Positions 36,224-46,882 of a stretch of 64,000 nt of DNA are shown here, in pieces. The stretch is from the NCBI GenBank assembly GCA_029210085.1, contig JARGPP010000013.1, positions 124,001 through 188,000 on the forward strand. Reading direction: 5' to 3'. The position numbers were made by a program, and so were the translations under genes. A model generated the notes under the pieces. The model had not been told where the DNA came from. It ran no database searches and saw only the letters and a list, made by a program, of their open reading frames with translations. Origin of the DNA: Legionellaceae bacterium. Its GTDB lineage: Bacteria; Pseudomonadota; Gammaproteobacteria; Legionellales; Legionellaceae. The stretch's first letter is position 1, and the number at the start of each line of letters is the position of its first letter.

Positions 36224-37453
36224 ATGACTTTAAGTGGTTTCGGAAATTATCATTCAACAGAGGCCATTCCAGGCGCACTTCCCCAGAATCAAAACTCACC
36301 TCAACATTGCCCACATCACTTATATGCCGAGCAATTAAGCGGTAGTGCTTTCACCCAGCCAAGACACCAAAACCTATATAGTTGGCTTTACCGCACGAAG
36401 CCTTCTGTCAGTCAGAATGACTTCACACCTTACTTCAATATGCCCATGCAACCTTTTGCTGCAGCGCAACCTCCAAACCCATTACGTTGGTCAGCATTTC
36501 CAACCCCCAGCACACCTCAAGATTTTCTTGAAGGTTTATTTCATATTGCTGGAAACAAAGGTTTAAATACTTATATTTATCGTTGCACCAGTTCAATGGA
36601 TAAAAAATTCTTTAAAAATCATGATGGTGAGTTATTATTTGTACCCTATCAAGGCGAGCTACTTCTTCGCACCGAATTTGGCGCGTTAACGATTAAGCCA
36701 GGTTGGATTGCCGTTATTCCACGTGGTGTTACATTTACTATAGAGCTATTAACCAATTGCGCATGTGGCTACCTGTGTGAAAATGGTGGCTCCCCCCTTA
36801 CATTGCCTCAATTAGGGCCCATTGGTGCCAATGGATTAGCAAACCCTCGCCACTTTCTTTACCCAAGTGCATCTGTAGACGATAGCATAGAAGAAGTAGA
36901 TATTATTTGTAAATATCAACAACACCTTTGGATTTCTGAAAATAATCACACTCCTCTCAATGTTGTTGCCTGGCATGGTAAATATGCACCTTATGCTTAT
37001 GATTTATCTTTATTTAACACCATCAACACGGTGAGTTTTGATCACCCAGATCCTTCAATATTTACAGTATTAACATCTGAAAGCCAAACGCCTGGTGTTG
37101 CACATCTTGATTTTGTGATTTTTCCATCCCGTTGGATGGTTGCAGAACACACATTCAGACCCCCATATTTTCACCGAAATTTTATGAGTGAACTCATGGG
37201 ATTAATTCAAGGCGAGTACGATGCAAAACAAGATGGTTTTTCTATTGGGGGAATGAGCATTCATAATTGTATGATACCTCACGGCCCAGATGCAGAAACA
37301 CATCAAATGGCCGCTAATGAACATCTAGAACCCCAAAAATATGAAGACACTTTAGCCTTTATGTTTGAATCTCACCTGCCTTGGTTAGTGACACAGGATG
37401 CGCTCGCTCATCCTCTACGTCAGCTTGATTATACGTCCTGTTGGAGCTTTTAA
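36224..37453 (+). CDS. hmgA: Homogentisate 1,2-dioxygenase
   Basis: Fe(II) enzyme that opens the homogentisate ring in tyrosine/phenylalanine catabolism and limits pyomelanin formation. N-terminal [10 protein letters not shown]...GALP is diagnostic. The metal-site segment [17 protein letters not shown] and [10 protein letters not shown] carry the His/Glu/His ligands. I start at the ATG at 36224, preceded by AGGAGAATATA; the frame itself opens 15 codons upstream. 409 residues. No hpd, maiA or fahA is adjacent. The last 95 bp overlap the convergent O-antigen ligase gene. Confidence 0.95.
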   Translation: MTLSGFGNYHSTEAIPGALPQNQNSPQHCPHHLYAEQLSGSAFTQPRHQNLYSWLYRTKPSVSQNDFTPYFNMPMQPFAAAQPPNPLRWSAFPTPSTPQDFLEGLFHIAGNKGLNTYIYRCTSSMDKKFFKNHDGELLFVPYQGELLLRTEFGALTIKPGWIAVIPRGVTFTIELLTNCACGYLCENGGSPLTLPQLGPIGANGLANPRHFLYPSASVDDSIEEVDIICKYQQHLWISENNHTPLNVVAWHGKYAPYAYDLSLFNTINTVSFDHPDPSIFTVLTSESQTPGVAHLDFVIFPSRWMVAEHTFRPPYFHRNFMSELMGLIQGEYDAKQDGFSIGGMSIHNCMIPHGPDAETHQMAANEHLEPQKYEDTLAFMFESHLPWLVTQDALAHPLRQLDYTSCWSF

Positions 37454-38609
37454 CGGTTCCAAAAGAAAGTGCAATAAACAAAAAGAAAAAATAACCTGTT
37501 CCTGAATAAAGCAACAATGAGTCTGTTAAGCTACCTATCATAAACGGCAGCAAGGTCGCAAATGCCACGCCTCGCATTTCAAAAAGCTGCCAGCTTTCCA
37601 CCAATAAGGTTCCTAAAAAAATAAAATATAAAAGCAAGCCCAATACACCATAATCTGCAGCTATCAGCCAATATTGGCTGTGCGGCTCCCAAACAGTCAA
37701 TTGTTTCCAATTAGAAACAGGCGTATCACGCTCAAATAAATGACTAAAGCCTCCGGTGCCATTCCCTATCCAAGAGTGATATTTAAATAAATCATAAGCA
37801 TAAGTATGAAACTGTAGTCGCAACCCAAGTGAGGTATTTTTATGTTCATGATGATAAGAAGTCCAATCTTCTTCAACCTGATGCACTAAAAACTGCATTG
37901 TTGGATTTATTTGATAACTGACCCAAAAACACAATAAAAATCCAGCCCCCCAAAGCAACGCTTTTCGCCATGAAAAACACTGAAAAAACCAAATCAACAT
38001 GACCATTGTATATGCCAAATAAGCCATACGCCCTGTGCAAATAAACAACACAGTATAACTAAATAAAACCGTAGACAACCCATAAAGTACTCGATAAAAC
38101 CCTTTTGTTTTTAACGCAAAATATGCGGTTAAATAAGCTGAAAAAGCCAGCATATAACCTGTCATAATATGATTGCGAAAGAGCTTACCCGGATCCACTC
38201 CACCATAATGAATAAAGCCCATAGCTTTCACAATTAACAACACGCTTGTAATCAACATCGCTAATAAAAACGCATGAGCTGCCGCATATCGAACGCGTTT
38301 GTCTCGAAAACCAACGACAAAAAATGGCAAATACAAGAGTTTTGTGTACTTCTGAAGAACCAGCCATTTAGCATGCCAGCTAGCAGGACTCCAGAAACAC
38401 CCCAATAAGGTTAAAACAAATAAAGCAAAAGCCGCAAGCACCCAAGGGCGCTTTAGCACATGAAGCAAATCAGCACGACTCTCGGCATCTAGTACGAAAA
38501 AAAATAACGCTAAAGCGACAAACACCCCCCTCGCCGTTGAGCTAATAGGCAAAGCAAACAAAGAAAATACAAGGAAAAAAGCGGACCAGGAGGAAATTCT
38601 TGAAATCAT
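37359..38609 (-). CDS. O-antigen ligase (Wzy_C family)
   Basis: Multi-pass inner-membrane protein of the WaaL/RfaL type, which joins polysaccharide to lipid A-core. 416 residues, about ten to twelve hydrophobic helices, and a large periplasmic loop with [25 protein letters not shown] and [11 protein letters not shown], the usual Wzy_C loop pattern including the Arg and His. The last 30 residues are polar and overlap hmgA. Four-base overlap with the glycosyltransferase upstream indicates a shared LPS transcript. Confidence 0.86.
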   Translation of the reverse strand: MISRISSWSAFFLVFSLFALPISSTARGVFVALALFFFVLDAESRADLLHVLKRPWVLAAFALFVLTLLGCFWSPASWHAKWLVLQKYTKLLYLPFFVVGFRDKRVRYAAAHAFLLAMLITSVLLIVKAMGFIHYGGVDPGKLFRNHIMTGYMLAFSAYLTAYFALKTKGFYRVLYGLSTVLFSYTVLFICTGRMAYLAYTMVMLIWFFQCFSWRKALLWGAGFLLCFWVSYQINPTMQFLVHQVEEDWTSYHHEHKNTSLGLRLQFHTYAYDLFKYHSWIGNGTGGFSHLFERDTPVSNWKQLTVWEPHSQYWLIAADYGVLGLLLYFIFLGTLLVESWQLFEMRGVAFATLLPFMIGSLTDSLLLYSGTGYFFFLFIALSFGTVKSSNRTYNQADVEDERAHPVSLTKAGEIQT

Positions 38610-39376
38610 TCATGCACCCCATTTTGATTCAATACACTCTTGTCACGATAAATTTGTTTAATCCCTCGATAAAAACTACCTTGGGCATTCAAAGTTGCAA
38701 GCATAAGTCCTGCTCGTCCATCTAAAAAACCTCGCTGCAAGATATAACACCGTAGAAACATCCAAAATGCCCCACAAAAACTTTGTAAAAAACCTGCATG
38801 ACGTTTTTCATCAATACGAATTTTAGCAGAATACGATGAATATTTATCCATTTTTTGAATGGCATGGCTAATATCTAAAAATGAATCATGCAAAATAGGC
38901 GTTTTAAGTTGTTGAATACGTGCATTTTCAGGTAATACAATTTTTTCGTGAACAATATCATCACTAAACTGTGCGCCTGCACGCTTAAAAAACCGTGCAT
39001 GACGTGTTGGACTAGATGAAAACCGAAGGGGTTTACCATAGAAACATAAGCGAATTGGCACACGACACGCATCAACTTTATCTTCTTTTACAACCTGTAT
39101 CAGCTTTGCTTTTAAAGCATCATTAACCCTTTCGTCAGCATCCAGATGCAAGACCCATTGGCCTGTTGCATAAGACAAAGCTCGCTGTTTTTGTACACCA
39201 TAACCTTGCCAATCTGTATTCACAAAAACCTGCGGTGTATACGTTTTTGCAATCTCAACTGTATTATCTGTACTGCCTGAATCAAGCACAATGATTTCAT
39301 CAGCCCACATTACTGAATCTAAGCAACGTGTAATTCGATATGATTCATTTTTTGTAATAATAATAACACTGATCAT
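38606..39376 (-). CDS. Family 2 glycosyltransferase, WaaE-like
   Basis: GT2 enzyme likely adding glucose to the LPS inner core. The GT-A fold shows IITKNESYRITRCLDSV, WADEIIVLDSGSTDNT, GVQKQRA and the DxD-type LDADER. Length 256 residues matches WaaE/KdtX enzymes. It overlaps the downstream O-antigen ligase by 4 bp, so the two likely serve one LPS pathway. Acceptor not determinable here. Confidence 0.88.
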   Translation of the reverse strand: MISVIIITKNESYRITRCLDSVMWADEIIVLDSGSTDNTVEIAKTYTPQVFVNTDWQGYGVQKQRALSYATGQWVLHLDADERVNDALKAKLIQVVKEDKVDACRVPIRLCFYGKPLRFSSSPTRHARFFKRAGAQFSDDIVHEKIVLPENARIQQLKTPILHDSFLDISHAIQKMDKYSSYSAKIRIDEKRHAGFLQSFCGAFWMFLRCYILQRGFLDGRAGLMLATLNAQGSFYRGIKQIYRDKSVLNQNGVHE

Positions 39377-39450
39377 AAAATTAGATAAAAAAACAACATA
39401 AGAAAAATATAATATAACATATTCAAATAATTATGATGGAGAAAAACCAT

Positions 39451-39481
39451 AAAAAAATCCCGTGATCAAGCACGGGATTTT
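39451..39481 (-). terminator. Rho-independent terminator after clpA
   Basis: AATCCCGTG and CACGGGATT form a 9-bp stem with a 6-nt loop; on the minus strand seven T follow. It lies 18 bp beyond the clpA stop. Confidence 0.9.
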
Positions 39482-39498
39482 AAAAAAACGTCTCCGTT

Positions 39499-41766
39499 TT
39501 AACAAACGCCCTCTCGATAATCATATGTATCAAAATTTAACTTGCCATCTTTAAGTGTCAATAGCGCATGTCCACCTTTGACAAGCTTTCCAAATAAAAG
39601 TTCTTCAGCCAGAGGTTGTTTCACTTCATCTTGAATCAAACGTGCCATTGGACGTGCACCCATACTTTTATCATAACCATTTTCAATCAACCAGGTACGT
39701 GCATCTTGATCAATCGTTAATGACACCCCTTTTTGTTCTAATTGTTCTTCAAGCTCCATAATAAACTTATCAACAATTAAGCCAATGGTATGTGTATCCA
39801 ACACTGAAAAGTTAATCACCGCATCCAAGCGATTTCTAAATTCCGGTGTAAATTGCCTTTTTAAAACTTCTACACCATCTAAGTTATTATCTTGCTCTGA
39901 AAAACCTATGGAATTTCGACCCATTTCTTGTGCACCCACATTACTGGTCATCACTAAAATCACGTGTCTAAAGTCAACTGAACGACCATTTGTATCGGTT
40001 AATGTTCCATGATCCATAATTTGCAGTAATAAGTTAAACACATCAGGATGCGCTTTTTCTATTTCATCCAGTAATAAAACAGCATGAGGATGTTTATTCA
40101 CTTCTTCTGTTAATAGTCCACCTTGATCATATCCAACATATCCTGGAGGTGCTCCAATTAAGCGAGAAACCGTATGCTTTTCCATATATTCAGACATATC
40201 AAAGCGTAATAAATCAACACCTAAAACATTGGCCAATTGCTGTGTCACTTCTGTTTTACCCACGCCTGTTGGACCTGTAAACAAAAAACTTCCTACAGGT
40301 TTTGTCTCTTCCCGAAGCCCTGAGCGCGCAAGACAAACAGCAGATGACAAGGCTGTAATCGCTTCTCCTTGCCCGTAAACTAACAATTTCAAGTCTCTTT
40401 CTAAATGTCGTAATACATCTTTATCACGTGTGGAAATTTTTTTAACAGGAATTCGCGCAATTTTCGCAACAACTTCTTCAATTTCTGTCACACTAATGAT
40501 TTTTTTGCGTTTAGAAGCTGTCAATAAATTTTGATATGCCCCTGCTTCATCCACGACATCAATCGCCTTATCTGGCAGAAAACGCTCATGAATGTGTTTA
40601 GCTGACAATTCTGCAGCAGCGCGTAAAGATGGCACTGAAAATTTAACACCATGATGATCTTCCAGACGTTCTTTTAAGCCTTTTAAGATATCAAACGTCT
40701 CTTCAATGGTCGGTTCAACCACATCAATTTTCTGAAAACGTCTTGCAAGCGCACGGTCTTTCTCAAAAATACCTCGGTACTCTTGATAGGTCGTTGAGCC
40801 CATACATTTCAGTTCACCATTAGCAAGCAATGGTTTAATTAAATTAGAAGCATCCATAACGCCACCAGAGGCAGCACCTGCGCCAATAATTGTATGAATT
40901 TCATCAATAAACAAAATGCCACCATCTTGCTCACTCAGTTGCTTTAATACCGATTTCAAACGCTTTTCAAAATCACCCCGGTATTTTGTACCAGCAAGTA
41001 ATGCGCCCAAGTCCAATGCATAAACGACACAGTGTTGAATTGCTTCTGGCACTTCTCGATCAACAATTCGTCGCGCAAGTCCTTCTGCAATGGCTGTTTT
41101 GCCTACACCTGCTTCACCGACTAATAAAGGATTATTTTTACGGCGACGACAAAGCACCTGTATACTACGCTGCAGTTCTTCATGTCGTCCAATCAATGGG
41201 TCAATTTTACCCGCTTTAGCACGTTTGTTCAGATTCAGACAATAGCTTTCTAAAGGGGACTCTTGAGCTTCTCCACCCATCATTTCTTCATCAAACGCAG
41301 GGTTCATATTATCATGAAAATGTTGGCGCTGTTGTTTTGAAATACCATGCGAAATATAGTTAATCACATCCAAACGCGTAATATTTTCTCGTCTTAAAAA
41401 GTACACTGCCTGACTTTCTTGCTCACTAAAAATAGCGGCTAAAACATTAGCACCGCTAACTTCTGTTTTGCCAGCAGATTGCACATGAAAAACTGCACGT
41501 TGTAACACCCGTTGAAAGCCAAGCGTTGGTTGCGTTTCACGCTCTAGTTCACCTTCAGGAATTTTAGGCGTTGTTTCGTCAATAAACTCAACCAAATCAC
41601 GTCTTAAGATTTCAATGTCCGTATCGCATGCTTGCAACACATTACCTGCAGCTGGATTGTCTAGCAGTGAAAGAAGCAGATGTTCAACAGTCATAAATTC
41701 ATGACGCTTTTCTCGTGCCTCTTTAAAGGCAAGATTTAACGTGAACTCAAGCTCTTTATTTAGCAT
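39499..41766 (-). CDS. clpA: ATP-dependent Clp protease ATP-binding subunit ClpA
   Basis: AAA+ unfoldase that feeds proteins to ClpP. Clp-N domain about 1-140; D1 Walker [15 protein letters not shown]2 Walker [10 protein letters not shown], with the sensor and [22 protein letters not shown]. The IGF-type ClpP-docking loop is seen in [10 protein letters not shown] use the ATG at 41766 ([10 protein letters not shown]) with AGGAG 8 nt before it, not the longer frame. 755 residues. It follows clpS, its adaptor; clpP is not in the window. Confidence 0.96.
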   Translation of the reverse strand: MLNKELEFTLNLAFKEAREKRHEFMTVEHLLLSLLDNPAAGNVLQACDTDIEILRRDLVEFIDETTPKIPEGELERETQPTLGFQRVLQRAVFHVQSAGKTEVSGANVLAAIFSEQESQAVYFLRRENITRLDVINYISHGISKQQRQHFHDNMNPAFDEEMMGGEAQESPLESYCLNLNKRAKAGKIDPLIGRHEELQRSIQVLCRRRKNNPLLVGEAGVGKTAIAEGLARRIVDREVPEAIQHCVVYALDLGALLAGTKYRGDFEKRLKSVLKQLSEQDGGILFIDEIHTIIGAGAASGGVMDASNLIKPLLANGELKCMGSTTYQEYRGIFEKDRALARRFQKIDVVEPTIEETFDILKGLKERLEDHHGVKFSVPSLRAAAELSAKHIHERFLPDKAIDVVDEAGAYQNLLTASKRKKIISVTEIEEVVAKIARIPVKKISTRDKDVLRHLERDLKLLVYGQGEAITALSSAVCLARSGLREETKPVGSFLFTGPTGVGKTEVTQQLANVLGVDLLRFDMSEYMEKHTVSRLIGAPPGYVGYDQGGLLTEEVNKHPHAVLLLDEIEKAHPDVFNLLLQIMDHGTLTDTNGRSVDFRHVILVMTSNVGAQEMGRNSIGFSEQDNNLDGVEVLKRQFTPEFRNRLDAVINFSVLDTHTIGLIVDKFIMELEEQLEQKGVSLTIDQDARTWLIENGYDKSMGARPMARLIQDEVKQPLAEELLFGKLVKGGHALLTLKDGKLNFDTYDYREGVC

Positions 41767-41797
41767 AATCGTTGCTCCTATCTGACTTAGACCAGGC

Positions 41798-42121
41798 TCA
41801 AACAACCTCCATCATACACAGCAATGGATACTCATTTTCCCTGGCATGCTCATTCACCAACCCCACAATGGTTTCGGCTACATCATGAGTAAAAATACCG
41901 CAAACAGCTCGTCCTTCAACATGTACTTGCATCATTAACCGTGTTGCTACATCTTCTGTTACATGAAAAAAAAGTTGTATAACTTCAACCACAAATGCCA
42001 TTGGTGTATAGTCATCATTATACAAAAGCACCTGGTACTGCTTCGGCATTTGTACTGCCAGCTCAAGTAATGCCTCAGTAACTAATTCGCCCTCTGTTTC
42101 TGTTGGCATCTGTCTTGGCAT
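41798..42121 (-). CDS. clpS: ClpA adaptor protein ClpS (N-end rule)
   Basis: Delivers N-degron substrates to ClpA. The core VLLYNDDYTPMAFVVEVIQLFF matches the binding site, including the Asn/Asp pair and Met gate. The second block HVEGRAVCGIFTHDVAE is typical. I use the ATG at 42121 with AAGGGG upstream; 107 residues. Located 31 bp before clpA on the same strand, the normal order. Confidence 0.96.
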   Translation of the reverse strand: MPRQMPTETEGELVTEALLELAVQMPKQYQVLLYNDDYTPMAFVVEVIQLFFHVTEDVATRLMMQVHVEGRAVCGIFTHDVAETIVGLVNEHARENEYPLLCMMEVV

Positions 42122-42225
42122 AAACAAAATCCCCTTATCTTTTTTATAGTCTTTGAAAACAGATTTAGCCAGTAAATCAATGAGAGAATTTTTGATTAAG
42201 TCTGTAAAAAAAAAGAAAAAAGAAA

Positions 42226-42254
42226 AAAAAAGCCAAGAAAATCTTGGCTTTTTA
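42226..42254 (-). terminator. Rho-independent terminator after icd
   Basis: AAAAAGCCAAGA and TCTTGGCTTTTT pair around a 3-nt loop, and on the minus strand a T-rich run follows into a purine/pyrimidine tract at 42206-42230. It separates icd from clpS. Confidence 0.9.
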
Positions 42255-42284
42255 AACTTTCAAGAACAAGTCAACACAACATGA

Positions 42285-43541
42285 TTACTTCATATGCTGA
42301 ACCATGGCTGCTGCAAATTCAGAACATTTTAACTGTTTTGCATCAGACATTAAACGCTCCAAATCATAAGTCACTGTTTTCGCAGTAATTGCAGCTTCCA
42401 TACCTTTGATAATCAAATCGGCGGCCTCATGCCATCCTAAATGACGCAGCATCATTTCTGCTGACAAAATAAGCGAACCAGGATTGACTTTATCTTGCCC
42501 TGCATATTTTGGCGCTGTACCGTGTGTTGCTTCAAATACAGCAACGTTATCACTTAAGTTTGCACCCGGCGCAATTCCAATGCCGCCAACCTGAGCTGCA
42601 AGCGCATCCGAAATATAATCACCATTTAAGTTAAGTGTTGCAATCACATCATAATCTTCAGGACGCAATAAAATTTGCTGTAAAAATGCATCTGCAATCA
42701 CATCTTTAATAATAATATTACGATTGGTTTTAGGATTTTTTAAAATCATCCAAGGGCCACCTTCATGAAGCTCCGCACCAAACTGCTCTTTTGCAACTTG
42801 ATAGCCCCAATCTTTAAAGGCTCCTTCTGTGAACTTCATGATATTGCCTTTATGCACAAGCGTTACAGAGTCACGATCTTGATCAATGGCATACTGAATA
42901 GCGGCTTTTACCAAACGTGTTGTACCGGCTTGTGACACAGGTTTAACCCCAATACCACAGTTTTCAGGAAAACGAATTTTTTGAACATTCATTGTGTTTT
43001 TCAAAAAATCAATCACTTGGTTTGCTTCAGATGTACCTGCTTGCCACTCAATACCTGCATAAATATCTTCTGAATTTTCACGAAAAATAACCATATTGGT
43101 TTTCCATGGCTCTTTTAATGGGCTGGGAGTCCCATCAAAATAACGAACAGGTCTTAAACACGTATATAAATCTAACTTTTGACGAATCGCAACATTCAAC
43201 GAACGAATACCACCCCCAACAGGTGTGGTTAAAGGTCCTTTAATAGAAACCACAAATTCTTGAATGGCTTTTAATGTTTCTTCAGGTAACCAATCATCTG
43301 AACCATAATGCTTGGTTGCTTTCTCGCCTGCATAAATTTCCATCCACTCAATACGTTTGCTATTGCCATACGCTTTTTCAACGGCTGCATCAACCACAGT
43401 ACGCATAGCAGGCGTTACATCAACACCAATGCCATCACCTTCAATGAAAGGGATAATAGGCTGATTAGGCACATTCAAAGACCAATCCGCATTCACTGTA
43501 ATAGCCTTGCCTGTTTCAGGCACTTGAATTTTTTCGTACAT
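42285..43541 (-). CDS. icd: Isocitrate dehydrogenase (NADP-dependent)
   Basis: TCA cycle enzyme, isocitrate to 2-oxoglutarate. The substrate loop [13 protein letters not shown] carries the Ser that is phosphorylated by AceK in E. coli. Also visible are [24 protein letters not shown] and [19 protein letters not shown] (metal and cofactor site). 418 residues, the standard homodimeric type. Its neighbour clpS-clpA is separated by a terminator, an arrangement also found in Legionella. Confidence 0.97.
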   Translation of the reverse strand: MYEKIQVPETGKAITVNADWSLNVPNQPIIPFIEGDGIGVDVTPAMRTVVDAAVEKAYGNSKRIEWMEIYAGEKATKHYGSDDWLPEETLKAIQEFVVSIKGPLTTPVGGGIRSLNVAIRQKLDLYTCLRPVRYFDGTPSPLKEPWKTNMVIFRENSEDIYAGIEWQAGTSEANQVIDFLKNTMNVQKIRFPENCGIGVKPVSQAGTTRLVKAAIQYAIDQDRDSVTLVHKGNIMKFTEGAFKDWGYQVAKEQFGAELHEGGPWMILKNPKTNRNIIIKDVIADAFLQQILLRPEDYDVIATLNLNGDYISDALAAQVGGIGIAPGANLSDNVAVFEATHGTAPKYAGQDKVNPGSLILSAEMMLRHLGWHEAADLIIKGMEAAITAKTVTYDLERLMSDAKQLKCSEFAAAMVQHMK

Positions 43542-43590
43542 GAGTTACTCCGCTTGATGCAATCCAATAAAGGCACCTATCATAGCACTG

Positions 43591-44268
43591 CTATCGAGCC
43601 ACGTCAGCCACACTCACACGAATAACGGCCGAAATAGCATAAGGCACCCCCCAAACAGCAATCACTGCAACAGCCAATAAAAGCGCCAAGTGTCCGCTTA
43701 CTGATAATCCTTGCATCGTACTTGTCAGTACGCCCCCCCCAAAAATCATCACAGGCAACGTCAATGGCAATACAATAAGTGCCGTAAAAAGCCCTTGTTT
43801 TTTTAGACTCAAACCAAACGCGCCTGAAAAAGCACACAGCATATAGAGTGTTGGTGTGCCACACACAAGGCTTAGCATCAACACCCCCATTTCTAAACGG
43901 GTTAAATCAAATAACAAAGCGATTAAAAAACAAAGTAATAAAAACGAAATGATATGACTCAACCAATGAATTAAAAGCTTTATTCGAATACGCGTATGCA
44001 TAGGCATAGAAGACAGCAACCACTGCTCTAAAACACCGCTCTCATTTTCTTCTTGAAATACACTATCTGCTGAAAGAAACAAAGCAAACAAAGCCGCAAT
44101 CCACACCAATCCTGGTAAAATTTTTTTAAGCAAACTTGGATTAGCTTCAAAACTAAGTGGAAAAAGCAGTAACACCATTAAAAAAAACAAACTTGCATTC
44201 ACAACACTACGCAGTGCACGCCCTTGTAATATAACTTCTCGTCCAATAATTTGCTTTAATATACTCAT
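43591..44268 (-). CDS. ccmB: Haem exporter protein CcmB
   Basis: Six-helix membrane subunit of the CcmAB ATPase, which acts in cytochrome c maturation by releasing holo-CcmE from CcmCD. The start MSILKQIIGREVILQGR, FSADSVFQEENESGVLEQWLLS and GGGVL near the C-terminus match the family. 225 residues. It overlaps ccmA by 4 bp. The usual next genes ccmC-ccmH are absent; icd follows after 50 bp. Confidence 0.95.
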   Translation of the reverse strand: MSILKQIIGREVILQGRALRSVVNASLFFLMVLLLFPLSFEANPSLLKKILPGLVWIAALFALFLSADSVFQEENESGVLEQWLLSSMPMHTRIRIKLLIHWLSHIISFLLLCFLIALLFDLTRLEMGVLMLSLVCGTPTLYMLCAFSGAFGLSLKKQGLFTALIVLPLTLPVMIFGGGVLTSTMQGLSVSGHLALLLAVAVIAVWGVPYAISAVIRVSVADVAR

Positions 44269-44834
44269 AACACCAACACCTCAAGCACTCCTGCATCCAC
44301 CTTAAAAGGTAAGTTTTGATGAGAAGTTAGCACAATACTTCCTGCTTGCTTTAAATGCATTTGAATCAAATCACTAAACACTTGCATGCCTGCTTCATCC
44401 AGCCCCACTAAAGGCTCATCCAAAAGCCATAATTTTGCCTCGGCCATCAATAATCTTAACAACCCCACACGACGTTTTTGACCCGAAGAAAGTAAAGCGC
44501 AAGGCATATCACGCACATCTTGTAATATCATACAGTCAAGCATGTTATTTAATACCCCATCATCCAGCACGCACAAATCAAAGCGGAGATGCTCATAGGG
44601 TGTTAAGCGCGTATTGACACCATTCTGATGGCCTACGTAACACAACTTCTCCTGACAGGAAATATTCCCTGAAACTGGATGTAACAAACCGGCCAATAAT
44701 TTAAGCAATGTTGTTTTTCCTGATCCATTTTTACCCTTAACATGCAATATAGTGCCTTTAGAGACCGAAAAACATACATTTTGCAATAAAAATTTATCCG
44801 AATAATCAAATATAAGATCTGTTACATGTAACAT
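44265..44834 (-). CDS. ccmA: Haem exporter ATP-binding protein CcmA
   Basis: ATPase of cytochrome c maturation, partner of CcmB. Walker A is GKNGSGKTTLLKLLAGL, the signature is LSSGQKRRVGLLRLL, and Walker B is LWLLDEPLVGLD. 189 residues, near the family's 200. It is divergent from hipB with only 65 bp between starts, so its promoter overlaps the HipB operator region. Confidence 0.95.
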   Translation of the reverse strand: MLHVTDLIFDYSDKFLLQNVCFSVSKGTILHVKGKNGSGKTTLLKLLAGLLHPVSGNISCQEKLCYVGHQNGVNTRLTPYEHLRFDLCVLDDGVLNNMLDCMILQDVRDMPCALLSSGQKRRVGLLRLLMAEAKLWLLDEPLVGLDEAGMQVFSDLIQMHLKQAGSIVLTSHQNLPFKVDAGVLEVLVL

Positions 44835-44851
44835 CTAGCTTTCACTTAATA

Positions 44852-44866
44852 TAACCGTTATGGTTA
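44852..44866 (+). promoter_or_regulatory. Candidate HipB operator
   Basis: TAACC-GTTAT-GGTTA is a perfect inverted repeat with a 5-nt centre, 34 bp before hipB and 18 bp before the ccmA start. HipB dimers bind short palindromes of this type (TATCC-N8-GGATA in E. coli) upstream of their own operon. Sequence and spacing differ from E. coli, so the assignment is tentative. Confidence 0.45.
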
Positions 44867-44899
44867 AGCATACCAGTTAATGAGAAAGAGCTCATAATT

Positions 44900-45151
44900 A
44901 TGTTTATTTGCTCACCCAAAGAGCTAGCACTGCTTATTGCAAATCGTAGAAAAAATTTAAAACTCAGCCAAGCTGCCGTGGGTAAATTGGTTGGACTAAA
45001 ACAACAAACCATTTCAGAGTTTGAAAAACGCCCTGAGGGTACCAAGCTTGACACTCTTTTTAGAATCTTATCTGCGGTTAAGTTAGACGCAACCGTACTG
45101 ACAAAAGACGAACAAACTCCAAAAGAATCACAATGGAATGAAGAATGGTAA
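44900..45151 (+). CDS. hipB: HipB-like antitoxin, Xre-family regulator
   Basis: DNA-binding antitoxin. An HTH_3 fold spans residues about 8-62 (LALLIANRRKNLKLSQAAVGKLVGLKQQTISEFE), with the LSQxxVGxLVGLxQxTIS recognition helix of HipB. The C-terminal tail is acidic and probably docks to HipA. 83 residues. Its stop overlaps the hipA start by 7 bp, the standard antitoxin-first order. Confidence 0.93.
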   Translation: MFICSPKELALLIANRRKNLKLSQAAVGKLVGLKQQTISEFEKRPEGTKLDTLFRILSAVKLDATVLTKDEQTPKESQWNEEW

Positions 45152-46488
45152 CTCAAAAAAAAACACGCCAAAGTCTCAATATTCTAATGAATGGCCGACA
45201 CATTGGATCTCTCAAAAAAACAGCAGACAATAAACTACACTTTGCCTATGCCGTAAGCTGGCTAGAAACACCTGGTGCACGGCCAATATCGCTTTCTCTC
45301 CCTTTACTCAATAACCCCTTTAAAACAAGCAACGTGCATTCATTTTTTAGCAATTTACTGCCTGATAATCCTAAAATAAAATCGCGTATTCAAACGAAAT
45401 TTAAGACAAAAAGCAATCATACCTTTGACTTACTCACAGCCATCGGAAAAGAATGTACTGGTGCACTACAAATCATTCCAAATCGCATCCCAGTTTTTAA
45501 AAAACATATACGATTTGAAGCCCTAGATGATGTATCCATTGCGACACGTTTGCGCGATATACAAAACTACCCATTGGGTATGGCTCCCAGTCTTGACACG
45601 TTTAGGCTTACTCTCTCAGGATCGCAAGAAAAAGCAGCTTTTTTATATCACAACGATACCTGGGCAAGACCCCGTGATAAAACACCAACCAGTCATATTT
45701 TAAAGCTGACACAAGCCATACCTAATCAACTCGAAAACGAATGGCTTTGCTTAAAAATTACGGAAGCTTTTGGCTTACCTGTTGCCAAATCTCACTTACT
45801 CCATTTTGAAGACATTCAAACACTTGCGATTAAACGCTTTGACCGAAAATATGCAACCGATAAAAGCTGGTTCATGCGCCTGCCCCAAGAAGATATTTGT
45901 CAGGCTCTTGGAATACCATCCTCTTTAAAATATACCCAAGATGGAGGTCCAGGCATTAAAAACATCATGCGATTTTTACTCGGCTCTTCAAACCCCATTC
46001 ATGACAGAGATGTTTTTTATTGCAGTCAAATTTTATTTTGGTTACTTGCAGCAACCGATGGCCATGCAAAAAACTTCAGTGTTTTTATTCAGCCTGAAGG
46101 GAAATATCACCTTACCCCACTGTACGATATTTCATCTAGCTACCCATTGATGGCCAAAAAACTTATGTCTGTTGAAGACATCAAAATGGCAATGCCACTC
46201 CATAGCAAGCCAACAGAAGCTCTCTGGCATCAACTGGAACGTCGGCACTTTTTAGAAACAGCAAAAAGCATTCATTATTCTGTTGAACGTGCTGAAGCCA
46301 TTCTTGACGATATGCTCGCACGTGTTGACTCAGTCATAGAGCAAGTGTCTATCAACCTCCCCCTCAACTTTCCTAAAGGCATATCAGAGCCCATTTTTGA
46401 TGGCATGCAATTTGTCAAAAATAAACTGCAAACGTCTAAGAAACCATTCGCAACAGCACCCGAAGTAAATGCCGCTCATTCGAGGTAA
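45145..46488 (+). CDS. hipA: HipA-like Ser/Thr kinase toxin
   Basis: HipA-fold kinase; E. coli HipA stops growth by phosphorylating GltX. The N-terminal barrel (1-100) is followed by the kinase: the autophosphorylation loop FRLTLSGSQEK (Thr156 occupies the place of E. coli Ser150), AIKRFDR (Lys230), catalytic ATDGHAKNFSVF (Asp305) and LYDISS (Asp328). All catalytic residues are present, so it should be active. 447 residues. The C-terminal 80 residues are extended and polar. Its 3' end overlaps ygfX by 53 bp. Confidence 0.93.
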   Translation: MVTQKKTRQSLNILMNGRHIGSLKKTADNKLHFAYAVSWLETPGARPISLSLPLLNNPFKTSNVHSFFSNLLPDNPKIKSRIQTKFKTKSNHTFDLLTAIGKECTGALQIIPNRIPVFKKHIRFEALDDVSIATRLRDIQNYPLGMAPSLDTFRLTLSGSQEKAAFLYHNDTWARPRDKTPTSHILKLTQAIPNQLENEWLCLKITEAFGLPVAKSHLLHFEDIQTLAIKRFDRKYATDKSWFMRLPQEDICQALGIPSSLKYTQDGGPGIKNIMRFLLGSSNPIHDRDVFYCSQILFWLLAATDGHAKNFSVFIQPEGKYHLTPLYDISSSYPLMAKKLMSVEDIKMAMPLHSKPTEALWHQLERRHFLETAKSIHYSVERAEAILDDMLARVDSVIEQVSINLPLNFPKGISEPIFDGMQFVKNKLQTSKKPFATAPEVNAAHSR

Positions 46489-46882
46489 TTTGATCTTGAA
46501 ATAACAACACATGCTTTCGAGAGTGTTGCCCTTGTTCTGCAATATTCTGAAAAACAAGCCACATCAACCAGCCAAAATCAAAGCGAACACGTACTGTTTG
46601 ATAGATTTCAATTTGATGCTTTGTATCCGTAATTTGCCACTTCTGCTCTATATATTGTATTTGTACACAAGCAGCACCAGGTGTTTTTAAACGTCCTAAA
46701 AAAACAAAATAAACGCCCAGAGCTAGCATTAAAACAACATCAACCATCCCATAAAAATTAGACTGAAACAACGCAACAGCCAAAAAACAGTACATTAACA
46801 CTAAAAACTTCTGATAATCTTTTGAAGATTTAAGGTTTACCGTAACGTTGGATAAGGGTGACCATGTGCTTGAACGATTCAT
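46436..46882 (-). CDS. ygfX: YgfX (CptA)-like membrane protein
   Basis: Small inner-membrane protein usually encoded after sdhE. Two hydrophobic helices at about residues 26-62 (FLVLMYCFLAVALF, then MVDVVLMLALGVYFVFLG) precede a cytoplasmic beta-rich domain, the YgfX layout. Identified by topology and by position; sequence conservation in this family is low. The start is uncertain: I use the ATG at 46882 (MNRSSTWSPL), inside sdhE; other in-frame ATGs lie upstream to 46951. In E. coli it is reported as a toxin affecting cytoskeletal proteins, which is disputed. Confidence 0.75.
   Translation of the reverse strand: MNRSSTWSPLSNVTVNLKSSKDYQKFLVLMYCFLAVALFQSNFYGMVDVVLMLALGVYFVFLGRLKTPGAACVQIQYIEQKWQITDTKHQIEIYQTVRVRFDFGWLMWLVFQNIAEQGQHSRKHVLLFQDQITSNERHLLRVLLRMVS

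Noticed and set aside
42203-42231. A/G-only tract before the icd terminator
   Set aside because: Reads as the U-rich tail of the terminator on the minus strand, not a separate repeat.
44842-45171. 110-codon minus-strand frame opposite hipB
   Set aside because: It is Ser/Phe-rich with no family or start signal, and covers a clear HTH antitoxin gene on the other strand that overlaps hipA properly.
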